DNA of 40,399 nucleotides from Agrococcus baldri (GTDB lineage Bacteria; Actinomycetota; Actinomycetes; Actinomycetales; Microbacteriaceae): assembly GCA_007988785.1 (NCBI GenBank), contig BJUU01000023.1, positions 1 to 40,399 of the forward strand, written 5' to 3'. Every line of letters starts with the position of its first letter. Position 1 is the stretch's first letter. A program made the position numbers and the translations under genes. Under the pieces are notes generated by a model. That model was not told where the DNA came from. It saw only the letters and a program-made list of their open reading frames with translations, and did not search any database. Below are positions 15,092 through 22,594 of the stretch, in pieces.

Positions 15092-15718
15092 TCAATCGGT
15101 CGTGTGCTGGGGTCGGGCATCGTGGGCTGCCGCCTCCTGCGCGATGCGGCGCAGGCCGGCGAACAGCGAGTCGCCGAGCACGGTGCCGACGGCGACGATG
15201 GCCGCCATGCGATCGCGGTCCCCGGCCGCTGCGGCGACGGCGACCTCGGCGCGGGCGACTGCGTCTGCGGCGGTGGCGAAGGCCTCGAGCAGCGAGGCGA
15301 GCTCCTGCAGCTCGAGCGCCTCGTAGTGCTCGAGCACGCGGGCGGCGATCAGGATGCCGGGGTTGTCCGGCTGCACGTGCCAGCCGAGGCTGTCGCCGAC
15401 GCGGCCGATCGCTGCCACCGCGGTGCGCGACGGCCTGCCCTCCGGCACCGGGATCGAGCGCTGCGCCGTGCCCATCAGCCGCTCGATCGGCAGCTCGTCG
15501 TCGTCCACGGCCGCGAGCACCGTGCGGGTCGCGCTCACGCTGAGCCCCCCGACGTCGAGCAGGCTGCGGATGAGCCGCAGCCGCGCGACGTGGGCGCTGC
15601 CGTACTCCGAGCGGTTGTAGCCGACCCGGTCGGGCGCCGGCAGCAGACCCTCGCGCACGTAGTACTTGATCGACGCGGTGCTGACGCCGCTCTGCTGGCT
15701 GAGCTCGCTGACTCTCAT
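15092..15718 (-). CDS. MerR family transcriptional regulator
   Basis: DNA-binding regulator of 208 aa. The N-terminal winged helix is typical MerR: MRVSELSQQSGVSTASIKYY, then REGLLPAPDRVGYNRSEYG and a helical linker. The remaining 130 residues are helical and alanine-rich without the Cys pattern of metal sensors, so the effector is unknown; similar C-termini occur in actinobacterial MerR proteins with a TetR-like effector half. It is the first gene of a pair with an 8-TM protein. The upstream DNA holds a good promoter overlaid by two abutting dyads, which suggests autoregulation. Confidence 0.85.
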   Translation of the reverse strand: MRVSELSQQSGVSTASIKYYVREGLLPAPDRVGYNRSEYGSAHVARLRLIRSLLDVGGLSVSATRTVLAAVDDDELPIERLMGTAQRSIPVPEGRPSRTAVAAIGRVGDSLGWHVQPDNPGILIAARVLEHYEALELQELASLLEAFATAADAVARAEVAVAAAAGDRDRMAAIVAVGTVLGDSLFAGLRRIAQEAAAHDARPQHTTD

Positions 15719-15721
15719 ATC

Positions 15722-15751
15722 GATAGTGTCGCTGTCGATAGCGCCACTGTC
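15722..15751 (-). promoter_or_regulatory. Two abutting 15-bp operator-like dyads at the merR promoter
   Basis: GATAGTGTCGCTGTC (15722-15736) is directly followed by GATAGCGCCACTGTC (15737-15751) on the plus strand. Each is an imperfect inverted repeat of the form GAYAG-N5-CTGTC. They cover the region from -10 to -35 of the merR promoter. Binding by the MerR protein itself is inferred. Confidence 0.5.
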
Positions 15752-15753
15752 AA
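15725..15753 (-). promoter_or_regulatory. Promoter of the MerR gene
   Basis: On the minus strand TTGACA (15753-15748), 17 bases, then GACACT (15730-15725), then 6 bases to the ATG. A 19-base reading to CACTAT, the long spacer seen at many MerR-controlled promoters, is the alternative. This is the only perfect -35 I noticed in the window. Confidence 0.5.
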
Positions 15754-15793
15754 TGGAGGAAGGCCGACAGATCTCCCGGGGGCTGGCCCCCGC

Positions 15794-16453
15794 TCAGTCG
15801 CGGATGATGTCGATCGCCTCGGTCTTCAGCGCAGGCACGTGCCAGCGCAGCAGCTCGCTCGCGATGCGCAGCGCGACGACCGCCGCGGCGATGCCGGCGA
15901 GCACCGCCCAGTGGCCGACGCCGAGCTCGACCGCTGCCGCGGCCGCGCTCGAGCCCACGAGCGCCGGCAGCAGGTAGAGGCGCGAGTCGCGCCGGAAGAC
16001 CGCCGGGATGTCGTTCGCGAGAGCATCGCGCAGGATGCCGCCGCCGATGCCCGTGAGCATGCCGACGAGAGCCGCACCGACGGGGCTGACGTCGAGCTCG
16101 ATCGCCTTCCTGGCGCCCTCCACCACGAAGATGCCCAGCCCGATCGCGTCGAAGACCAGCACGGGCTTGTCGAGCCTGGCCATCCAGCGGTGCAGCACCC
16201 AGACGACCAGGGCGCCGCCGAGCGCGACCAGCAGCATCCACCAGTCGACGAGCGCGGCGACCGGCGTCGCGCCGATGAGCACGTCGCGCAGCATGCCGCC
16301 GCCGGTCGCGGTCACGACGGCGAGACCGGCCATGCCGACGACGTCCATGCGCTTCTGCACCGCGAGCAGCGCGCCGGAGATCGCGAACGCGAGGATGCCG
16401 ATGCCGGTGAAGCCGTCGCGGACGACCGCGAGCCAGCCGGTGGGCTCATCCAT
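15794..16453 (-). CDS. TRIC-type cation channel / UPF0126 family membrane protein
   Basis: Membrane protein of 219 aa with seven hydrophobic segments arranged as two related halves. Each half has the family hallmark: ATGGGMLRDVL in the first and GIGGGILRDAL in the second. Bacterial members are potassium-permeable homotrimeric channels in structural work; YicG of E. coli is a homologue with unclear role. The start is supported by a GGGGGAGGAG ribosome site. It lies 60 bases behind the ABC-F gene on the same strand and may be co-transcribed with it. Confidence 0.88.
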   Translation of the reverse strand: MDEPTGWLAVVRDGFTGIGILAFAISGALLAVQKRMDVVGMAGLAVVTATGGGMLRDVLIGATPVAALVDWWMLLVALGGALVVWVLHRWMARLDKPVLVFDAIGLGIFVVEGARKAIELDVSPVGAALVGMLTGIGGGILRDALANDIPAVFRRDSRLYLLPALVGSSAAAAAVELGVGHWAVLAGIAAAVVALRIASELLRWHVPALKTEAIDIIRD

Positions 16454-16513
16454 GGTGTGCTCCTCCCCCGCTGCGAATCGCCGGGCGCGGCGCGTCGCCC
16501 GTCGACTCCGAGG

Positions 16514-18124
16514 CTAGGCCAGGCCGATCAGCTCGAGGTACTCGGGGCTCCAGAGATCCTCGGTGCCGTCGGGCATGATCAGCACCCGCTCCGGGTCGAG
16601 CGCCTGCACGGCCCCCTCGTCGTGGCTGACCAGGATGACCGCGCCCTCGTAGGCGCCGAGCGCCCCGAGGATCTCCTCGCGGCTCGCGGGGTCGAGGTTG
16701 TTCGTCGGCTCGTCGAGCAGCAGCAGGTTGGCGCTCGAGACGACGAGCATCGCCAGCGACAGCCGCGTCTTCTCGCCGCCGGAGAGCACGCGCGCGGGCT
16801 TGTCGGCGTCGTCGCCGGTGAACAGGAACGAGCCCAGCACCCGGCGCGCCTCGGTCGAGGTGATCTCCGGCGAGGCCGTGAGCATGTTCTGGAGCACCGA
16901 GCGGTCGACGTCGAGCGTCTCGTGCTCCTGCGCGTAGTAGCCGACGCGCAGCCCGTGGCCGCGCTCGATCTCGCCGGTGTCGGAGTCGCTGACGCCGGCC
17001 AGGATGCGCAGCAGCGTCGTCTTGCCGGCGCCGTTGAGGCCCAGGATGACGACCCGGGAGCCGCGGTCGACGGCCAGGTCGACGGCCGTGAAGATCTCGA
17101 GGGAGCCGTAGGACTTCGACAGGTCGCGGGCCATGATCGGCGTCCTGCCGACGGGCGCGGGCTTCGGGAAGCGCAGCTTGGCCACCCGGTCGACGGCACG
17201 CACGTCCTCGAGCCCCGACCGCATCCGCTCCGCACGCTTCGCCATCTGCTTCGAGGCGACGGCCTTCGTGGCCTTGGCGCCCATCTTCGCCGCCTGCAGC
17301 TCGAGCTGGCTCGCCTGCTTCTCGACGTTCGCGCGCTCGCGCTTGCGGCGCTCGGCGTCGGCCTCGCGCTGGCGCAGGTAGAGCTTCCACGACATGTTGT
17401 AGATGTCGATCACCTGGCGGTTGGCGTCGAGGTAGAAGACGCGGTTGACGGTCTCCTCGACGAGCTCGACGTCGTGGCTGATGACCAGCAGGCCGCCCTG
17501 GTAGCCCTTCAGGAACTCGCGCAGCCACACGACCGAGTCGGCGTCGAGGTGGTTCGTGGGCTCGTCGAGCAGCATCGTGTCGGCGCCCGAGAAGAGGATG
17601 CGGGCGAGCTCGATGCGGCGTCGCTGGCCGCCGGAGAGGGTCTCGAGCGGCTGGTCGAGGATGCGGTCGGGCAGCTGCAGGTTCGAGGCGATCGCCGCGC
17701 CCTCGGCCTCGGCCGCGTAGCCGCCGAGCGCGAGGAAGCGATCCTCGAGCCGGCTGTAGCGGCGCATCGCCTCGTCGGCGACGGCACCGCCCTCCCCCAT
17801 CTGCTCGGTCGTCAGGCGCATGCCCTCGACGAGCTCGCCGATGCCGCGCGCGTCGAGGATGCGGCGGCGGGCGGTCTGCTTCGGGTCGCCCGAGCGCGGG
17901 TCCTGCGGCAGGTAGCCGATCTCGCCGCTGCGGTCGATCGTGCCGCTGAACGTGTGCCCGTCGCGGTCGTCGCTGATGCCGGCGAGCACCTTCGTCATGG
18001 TCGTCTTGCCCGCGCCGTTGCGGCCCACGAGGCCGATCTTGTCGCCGCCGCTGATGCGGAACGACACGTCGCTCATGAGCGTGCGCGGGCCGACGGAGAG
18101 CTCGAATCCGGACACGGCGATCAT
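16514..18124 (-). CDS. ABC-F family ATPase (ribosome-associated)
   Basis: Soluble protein of 536 aa with two ABC domains and no membrane part, the mark of ABC-F proteins that act on the ribosome (translation factor, or antibiotic protection in some members). First domain: Walker A GRNGAGKT (34-41), LSGGQRRRIEL, DEPTNHLD. A charged coiled linker (about 235-305, YLRQREADAERRKRER) follows. Second domain: GLNGAGKTT, LSGGEKTRL, DEPTNNLD. There is no long C-terminal extension. Which subfamily it belongs to and whether it gives resistance cannot be told by eye; a housekeeping role is more likely in this setting. Confidence 0.9.
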   Translation of the reverse strand: MIAVSGFELSVGPRTLMSDVSFRISGGDKIGLVGRNGAGKTTMTKVLAGISDDRDGHTFSGTIDRSGEIGYLPQDPRSGDPKQTARRRILDARGIGELVEGMRLTTEQMGEGGAVADEAMRRYSRLEDRFLALGGYAAEAEGAAIASNLQLPDRILDQPLETLSGGQRRRIELARILFSGADTMLLDEPTNHLDADSVVWLREFLKGYQGGLLVISHDVELVEETVNRVFYLDANRQVIDIYNMSWKLYLRQREADAERRKRERANVEKQASQLELQAAKMGAKATKAVASKQMAKRAERMRSGLEDVRAVDRVAKLRFPKPAPVGRTPIMARDLSKSYGSLEIFTAVDLAVDRGSRVVILGLNGAGKTTLLRILAGVSDSDTGEIERGHGLRVGYYAQEHETLDVDRSVLQNMLTASPEITSTEARRVLGSFLFTGDDADKPARVLSGGEKTRLSLAMLVVSSANLLLLDEPTNNLDPASREEILGALGAYEGAVILVSHDEGAVQALDPERVLIMPDGTEDLWSPEYLELIGLA

Positions 18125-18187
18125 GCGCGCGGGAGCCTCTCTCGACGGGTGGTTGGGGTTCGGCCGCGTTGAGCGAGCCAGCCGTCC

Positions 18188-18193
18188 AGCCTA
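18188..18193 (-). promoter_or_regulatory. -10 box (TAGGCT) for the ABC-F gene
   Basis: TAGGCT on the minus strand, 63 bases before the ATG at 18124. Unlike its neighbours it predicts a leader of roughly 55 bases. ABC-F resistance genes are often controlled by leader attenuation, but I see no obvious leader peptide here. A GAGAGAGG stretch lies near the start. Confidence 0.4.
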
Positions 18194-18208
18194 TCAGCGC
18201 CGTGCGGC

Positions 18209-18221
18209 GGCGGTCACCGCC
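18209..18221 (-). terminator. Small hairpin at the end of the PEP-mutase-like gene
   Basis: GGCGG-TCA-CCGCC, with the stop codon (TCA on the plus strand) as the loop. The stem is only 5 base pairs, so terminator function is weakly supported. Confidence 0.3.
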
Positions 18222-18969
18222 AGGGGCGCGAGAGCTCTGCGACGGTCTCGGTCAGCGCCATCTGCAGCAGCGGGCCGAAGGTCACGCGGCGGGCGCCGCT
18301 CGCGCGCGTCGCGGCGAGGTCGCCCGCCACCGAGCCCTTGATCGGATGCGCCGTGACGTTCACGGGGAGCGTGACGCGCTCGAGGATGGCCGCGAGGGCC
18401 TCGGTGGTCGGCGGCTTCACCGGGTAGAGCGAGCGCGCGCCCGCCTGCTCGGCGAGCAGCATGCGCTCGATGGCCTGCTCGAGCGGGTCGCCGCCGTGCA
18501 GCTCGGGGCGGGCGAAGGCGTCGGTGCGGGCGTTGATGACCACGTCGACGCCGGCGGCGTCAGCGGCCGCGCGCATCCCCGCGACGTAGTCGGCGTGCTC
18601 CTGCGGCGCGCGGATGCGTCCCTCGCTGTGCACGGTGTCCTCGATGTTCAGCCCGACGGCGCCGGCCTCGAGCAGCCGCTCGATGAGCTCTGCGGGCGGC
18701 GTGTCGTAGCCCGACTCGAGGTCGGCGCTCACGGGCACGTCGACGGCGGCGGTGATGCGGGAGACGCCCTCGAGCGCGTCGTCGAGGCTCATGCCCTCGC
18801 CGTCCTGCTGGCCGCGCGACTCGGCGAGCGGGTGGCTGCCGACCGAGATCGCCGAGAAGCCGGCGTCGACGATCGCGCGGGCCGACCAGGCGTCCCAGGC
18901 GGTGGGGAGCACGACGAAGTCGTCGTGCATGCGCAGGAGGGCGGTGGCCTTGGTGGAGAGTTCGCTCAT
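18214..18969 (-). CDS. Isocitrate lyase / PEP mutase family protein
   Basis: TIM-barrel enzyme of 251 aa in the PEP mutase/isocitrate lyase superfamily. Metal and substrate residues are visible in SADLESGY (about 80-87) and GLNIEDTV (about 105-112), with INARTDAF further on. The catalytic KKCGH loop of true isocitrate lyase is missing, so it is not AceA. Likely relatives are 2-methylisocitrate lyase-like and oxaloacetate-hydrolase-like proteins, often annotated only to family level. The ATG lies 6 bases after a TAGCCT -10 box. It is divergent from bioY with about 75 bases between starts. Confidence 0.82.
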   Translation of the reverse strand: MSELSTKATALLRMHDDFVVLPTAWDAWSARAIVDAGFSAISVGSHPLAESRGQQDGEGMSLDDALEGVSRITAAVDVPVSADLESGYDTPPAELIERLLEAGAVGLNIEDTVHSEGRIRAPQEHADYVAGMRAAADAAGVDVVINARTDAFARPELHGGDPLEQAIERMLLAEQAGARSLYPVKPPTTEALAAILERVTLPVNVTAHPIKGSVAGDLAATRASGARRVTFGPLLQMALTETVAELSRPWR

Positions 18970-18975
18970 GCCCTC

Positions 18976-18981
18976 AGGCTA
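18976..18981 (-). promoter_or_regulatory. -10 box (TAGCCT) for the PEP-mutase-like gene, predicted leaderless
   Basis: TAGCCT on the minus strand, 6 bases before the ATG at 18969. The spacer GAGGGC is purine-rich but too close to the start to be a good ribosome site. Confidence 0.5.
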
Positions 18982-19033
18982 GGTCGCAGGCGCGGGCGGC
19001 GGCTAGGTGCGCCGCCCATGCATCGCACCCGCA

Positions 19034-19039
19034 TAGGCT
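19034..19039 (+). promoter_or_regulatory. -10 box (TAGGCT) for bioY, predicted leaderless
   Basis: TAGGCT followed by 7 bases (GTCGCAC) and the ATG at 19047. I saw no BirA/BioQ-type palindrome in this short region. Confidence 0.55.
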
Positions 19040-19046
19040 GTCGCAC

Positions 19047-19667
19047 ATGACTGCAGCTGCTCTGCCCCTGCCCCGCCGGACCGTGCTCGCCGACGCGCTC
19101 GTCGGCCGGCGGACCCTCGTGAAGGATCTGCTCCTGGTCGCCGCGGGCATCACCGTCGTCGCCGCGCTCGCGCAGGTCGAGATCCCGATGTGGCCCGTGC
19201 CGATCACCGGCCAGACGCTCGGCGTCATGCTCGTCGCCGCCGCGCTGGGCTTCCGCCGCGGCGTCGCGGCGCTCACGAGCTACATGGTGCTCGGGCTCGC
19301 GGGCCTGCCGATCTTCGCCGGCTTCACCGGCACCATCGCCGCGGTCGGCAAGCCGAGCTTCGGCTTCATCATCGGCTTCATCGCGACCGCCGCCGTCGTG
19401 GGCGCGCTCGCCGAGCGCCGCTGGGACCGCCGGCCCGTGCTCGCGATCGCGCTGTTCGGCCTCGCGAGCCTCATCCCCTTCGCCTTCGGCATCCCGTACA
19501 TGGCCGCGGTGCTCGCGGCGCTCGGCACGCCCGTCGGCGTGGGCGGCGCGCTCGCCGCGGGCTTCCTGCCCTTCGTCGTCGGCGGCATCGTCAAGTGGGC
19601 GATCGCCGCGGCAGCCCTCCCCCTGGCCTGGAAGGGCGTGCGCGCGCTCGACCGCACGGCCGACTGA
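19047..19667 (+). CDS. bioY: Biotin transporter substrate-binding component BioY
   Basis: Membrane S-component of an ECF biotin importer, 206 aa with about six spans. Family signatures are AALAQVEIPMWPVPITGQTLGV (35-56), the GFRRGVAAL loop, LGLAGLPIFAGF and SFGFIIGF. BioY normally works with the ATPase BioM and the membrane coupling protein BioN, or with a shared ECF module; neither is next to it here, so the partners must be encoded elsewhere or BioY acts alone. The gene is followed after 69 bases by the helicase gene on the same strand, which has its own -10 box. Confidence 0.92.
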   Translation: MTAAALPLPRRTVLADALVGRRTLVKDLLLVAAGITVVAALAQVEIPMWPVPITGQTLGVMLVAAALGFRRGVAALTSYMVLGLAGLPIFAGFTGTIAAVGKPSFGFIIGFIATAAVVGALAERRWDRRPVLAIALFGLASLIPFAFGIPYMAAVLAALGTPVGVGGALAAGFLPFVVGGIVKWAIAAAALPLAWKGVRALDRTAD

Positions 19668-19723
19668 CGCGCCGCCCGACGCATCCGTCATGCGCGGGCG
19701 AGGCGCGGGCGGCCGCGAGCGCG

Positions 19724-19729
19724 TAGCGT
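19724..19729 (+). promoter_or_regulatory. -10 box (TAGCGT) for the DEAD-box helicase gene, predicted leaderless
   Basis: TAGCGT with a 7-base gap to the ATG at 19737 and no ribosome site between. Confidence 0.55.
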
Positions 19730-19736
19730 TGCGGTC

Positions 19737-21470
19737 ATGACCGACGCGCAGCAGCCCACCGCCTCCGACTCCGACGCGGAGCGCACGACCTTCGCGAGCC
19801 TCGGCCTGCCCGCGGGCATCATGCGCGCGCTCGACGACGTCGGCTACGAGACGCCCTCGGCGATCCAGGCCGAGACGATCCCGCTGCTGCTCGCCGGCCG
19901 CGACCTCATCGGGCTCGCCTCGACCGGCACGGGCAAGACGGCCGCCTTCGCGCTGCCCGTGCTCGCGGCGGTCGACGTGGAGCGTCGCAGCCCGCAGGCC
20001 CTCGTGCTCACCCCCACGCGCGAGCTCGCCGTGCAGGTGTGCGAGGCGTTCGAGCGCTACGCGGCGCACCTCGGCGGCGTGCACGTGCTGCCGATCTACG
20101 GCGGCCAGGGCTACGGCGTGCAGCTCTCGGCGCTGCGCCGCGGCGTGCACGTCGTCGTCGGCACGCCCGGGCGCATCATGGACCATCTCGCGAAGGGCAC
20201 GCTCGACCTCTCGGGCCTCACCCACGTCGTGCTCGACGAGGCCGACGAGATGCTGCGCATGGGCTTCGCCGAGGACGTCGAGCAGATCCTCGAGTCGACG
20301 CCCGCCGACAAGCAGGTCGCGCTCTTCTCGGCCACCATGCCGCGCCAGATCCGCGCCATCTCGCAGCGGCACCTGCGCGAGCCCGCGGAGATCACGGTGC
20401 GCGGCGGCGCGTCGACCTCGCCGAGCATCACGCAGCGCGCGCTCATGGTCTCGTACCAGCAGAAGCTCGAGGCGCTCACGCGCGTGCTCGAGGTCGAGCC
20501 CTTCGAGGCGGCGATCGTGTTCACCCGCACGCGCAACGAGACCGAGACGGTCGCCGAGCGCCTGCGCGCCCGCGGCTACGCCGCTGCCGCCATCTCGGGC
20601 GACGTCGCGCAGCCGCAGCGGGAGAAGACGATCGAGCAGCTGCGGGGCGGCGAGCTCGACGTGCTGGTGGCGACGGATGTCGCGGCGCGAGGGCTCGACG
20701 TCGAGCGCATCAGCCACGTCATCAACTACGACCTGCCGATCGACACCGAGTCCTACGTGCACCGCATCGGCCGCACGGGCCGTGCGGGCCGCACGGGCGA
20801 CGCGATCAGCTTCGTCACGCCGCGGGAGCGGCGGATGCTCGGCGCGATCGAGAAGGCGACGCGCGGCACCGTCGCGGTGATGCCGATGCCGAGCGCCGGC
20901 GAGGTGAACTCGACCCGGCTGGCCCGCTTCGACGACGCGATCACCGCCGCGCTCGCGCAGAGCGACCGGATCGAGCGCTTCCGCGAGATCGTCGCCCACT
21001 ACGTCGAGCACCACGACGCGGCGCAGGAGGACGTCGCCGCGGCTCTCGCGGTGGTCGCCCAGGGCGAGACCCCGCTGCTGCTCGACGAGCAGGCCGACCG
21101 CGCGCTGCAGGCCTCCCGTGCCGACCGGGCGGAGCGGCCCGCGCGCGCGAGCGGCGACGGCGGCGAGCGGCGCCAGCGCCGCGGGCCGAGCGACGCGACC
21201 ACCTACCGGCTCGCCGTCGGCAGCCGCAAGGGCGTCGAGCCGCGCCAGATCGTCGGCGCGCTCGCCAACGAGGGCGGCCTCGGCCGTGACGACTTCGGCC
21301 GCATCCAGATCCGCTGGGACTTCACGCTCGTCGAGCTGCCGGAGCTCGACCGCGGCCAGCTCGACCGGCTCTCGCAGACCCGCATCCTCGGCGTGCCGAT
21401 CGACATCCGCGTCGACTCCGGCAGGCGCGAGCGCGACGAGCGGCCCCGCAGGCCCCGGCGCGACCGGTAG
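19737..21470 (+). CDS. DEAD-box ATP-dependent RNA helicase with DbpA-type RNA-binding domain
   Basis: RNA helicase of 577 aa. Motifs in order: Q-motif region FASLGLP...TPSAIQ (19-44), Walker A ASTGTGKT (61-68), PTREL (93-97), DEAD (167-170), SAT (198-200), RGLD (318-321) and HRIGRTGRAGR (342-352). A charged linker (about 455-487) leads to a DbpA/CsdA-like RNA-binding domain (490-560), then an Arg-rich tail. The architecture is that of DeaD/CsdA, involved in ribosome assembly and RNA turnover, often induced by cold. I leave the symbol blank because csdA/deaD and dbpA cannot be separated by eye. Its stop codon directly abuts the pnuC stop. Confidence 0.92.
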   Translation: MTDAQQPTASDSDAERTTFASLGLPAGIMRALDDVGYETPSAIQAETIPLLLAGRDLIGLASTGTGKTAAFALPVLAAVDVERRSPQALVLTPTRELAVQVCEAFERYAAHLGGVHVLPIYGGQGYGVQLSALRRGVHVVVGTPGRIMDHLAKGTLDLSGLTHVVLDEADEMLRMGFAEDVEQILESTPADKQVALFSATMPRQIRAISQRHLREPAEITVRGGASTSPSITQRALMVSYQQKLEALTRVLEVEPFEAAIVFTRTRNETETVAERLRARGYAAAAISGDVAQPQREKTIEQLRGGELDVLVATDVAARGLDVERISHVINYDLPIDTESYVHRIGRTGRAGRTGDAISFVTPRERRMLGAIEKATRGTVAVMPMPSAGEVNSTRLARFDDAITAALAQSDRIERFREIVAHYVEHHDAAQEDVAAALAVVAQGETPLLLDEQADRALQASRADRAERPARASGDGGERRQRRGPSDATTYRLAVGSRKGVEPRQIVGALANEGGLGRDDFGRIQIRWDFTLVELPELDRGQLDRLSQTRILGVPIDIRVDSGRRERDERPRRPRRDR

Positions 21471-22172
21471 TCAGTCCTGCGGCGGCCCGATCCGGGGATC
21501 GGGCAGCAGCGTCTCGACCGCGGGCTTGCGGCGCGCCCGCGACCAGACGATGAAGCCGACGAGCGTGAAGACGCCGTAGAAGGCGTACATCAGCGCCGTC
21601 GCCCAGTAGCCGGCGCTGAGCAGCAGCGGCACGCCGACGAGGTCGACCGCGATCCAGACGAGCCAGAACTCCGTCCAGCCCTTCGCCATGCCGTAGGTCG
21701 CCAGCAGCGAGCCGACGAACGTCCAGGCGTCGGCCCAGACCGGCTCGAACGAGCCGAGCGCGCGGAACAGCGGCGTGATCGCGACCGTGCCCACTACGAG
21801 CACCAGCACCAGGCCGGTGCGCTGCCGCCAGGATGCCCAGCGAGGCACGATCTGCCCGTCGGAGCCGCGCGCGCGACGCCACCGGACCCATCCGTAGATC
21901 GCCACCGCGATGAACATCACCTGGCGGCCGGCCTGCCCGAGCAGTGCCGGCAGCTCGTGCGCGGGATCGAGCACGGTGCCCAGGAAGACCGTCAGCAGCA
22001 GCGCATTGCCGATGATGCCGACCGGCCACGCCCAGACGCGGCGCAGCATGCCGCCGAGCGCGCTCGCGAGGCCGAAGGCGTTGCCGACCACCTCGCGCAG
22101 CAGCAGCTCCTGACCGCCGCCGACCGGGATGGTGGCGGTGTAGAGGGCGGTGAGCCAGTCGATCGGATCCAT
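21471..22172 (-). CDS. pnuC: Nicotinamide riboside transporter PnuC
   Basis: Membrane protein of 233 aa of the PnuC (SWEET-like) family, which takes up nicotinamide riboside or a related vitamin by facilitated diffusion. Hallmarks are WAWPVGIIGN (about 47-56) and WTEFWLVWIAVDLVGVPL with the Trp cluster of the substrate site. About seven hydrophobic segments are seen. A start at 22172 (ATG) has no strong ribosome site or close -10 box, and a hairpin-rich region lies upstream, so it may be read through from the suf operon. The substrate is inferred; thiamine and riboflavin PnuC variants exist. It converges with the helicase gene at a zero-base gap. Confidence 0.88.
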   Translation of the reverse strand: MDPIDWLTALYTATIPVGGGQELLLREVVGNAFGLASALGGMLRRVWAWPVGIIGNALLLTVFLGTVLDPAHELPALLGQAGRQVMFIAVAIYGWVRWRRARGSDGQIVPRWASWRQRTGLVLVLVVGTVAITPLFRALGSFEPVWADAWTFVGSLLATYGMAKGWTEFWLVWIAVDLVGVPLLLSAGYWATALMYAFYGVFTLVGFIVWSRARRKPAVETLLPDPRIGPPQD

Positions 22173-22178
22173 CGCTCA

Positions 22179-22292
22179 GATGATGAAACCGAGCTCGCTC
22201 GCTTGCGCTCGCGACGGCGTTGGGACGGCCGGTCCACCGGACCGGCCGCGATTTGACGATGTCAAATCGTGAATCCCAACGCCCTCATCATC
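22179..22292. repeat. Nested inverted repeats between sufT and pnuC
   Basis: Outer arms GATGATGA (22179-22186) and TCATCATC (22285-22292); middle arms GGCGTTGGGA (22216-22225) and TCCCAACGCC (22274-22283). Between the middle arms lie two perfect hairpins: CGGCCGGTCC-ACC-GGACCGGCCG (22226-22248) and CGATTTGAC-GAT-GTCAAATCG (22249-22269). The right arms are the last codons of sufT. The hairpins could act as a terminator or attenuator between sufT and pnuC. Confidence 0.7.
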
Positions 22293-22594
22293 TCGCGGCC
22301 GTCCTCGGTGATGCGCTCGGGGCCCCACGGCGGCATCCACACCCAGTTGATGCGGAACCGCTCGGCGACGCCGTCGAGCTTCTCGGCGATCTCGGTCTCG
22401 ATCACGTCGGTCAGCGGGCAGCCGGCCGAGGTGAGCGTCATCGAGATCACGAGCGCGTCCTGCTCGTCGTCCCAGGCCAGGTCGTAGATCAGGCCCAGGT
22501 CGACGATGTTGACGTCGAGCTCAGGGTCGACGACGTCCTTCAGCGCTTCGGTCGCCTCGTCGAACTTCGCTGCTTCGACCTCGATCAGAGCCAT
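22262..22594 (-). CDS. sufT: Metal-sulfur cluster assembly factor, SufT/MIP18 (DUF59) family
   Basis: Small protein of 110 aa. Its DUF59 core shows EALKDVVDPELDVNIVDLGLIYDL and the conserved TSAGCPLTDVIETEI, with the Cys that is invariant in the family. SufT proteins assist maturation of Fe-S proteins. It is the last gene of the suf operon; its ATG overlaps the sufC stop by one base (TGATG). The 3' end forms one arm of a complex inverted repeat, so the transcript probably ends or is processed there. Confidence 0.9.
   Translation of the reverse strand: MALIEVEAAKFDEATEALKDVVDPELDVNIVDLGLIYDLAWDDEQDALVISMTLTSAGCPLTDVIETEIAEKLDGVAERFRINWVWMPPWGPERITEDGREMMRALGFTI

Noticed and set aside
15076-15120. 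Longer N-terminus for the 8-TM protein (start at 15120)
   Set aside because: It would overlap the MerR gene by 29 bases, while the ATG at 15075 has AGGAG at the right distance.
14255-18172. A plus-strand open frame of about 1300 codons
   Set aside because: It runs antisense through the membrane protein, MerR, TRIC and ABC-F genes. Its translation is low-complexity His/Arg/Ala-rich text without domains, typical for the complement of GC-rich coding DNA.
18214-18969. True isocitrate lyase (aceA)
   Set aside because: Too short and without the KKCGH catalytic loop.
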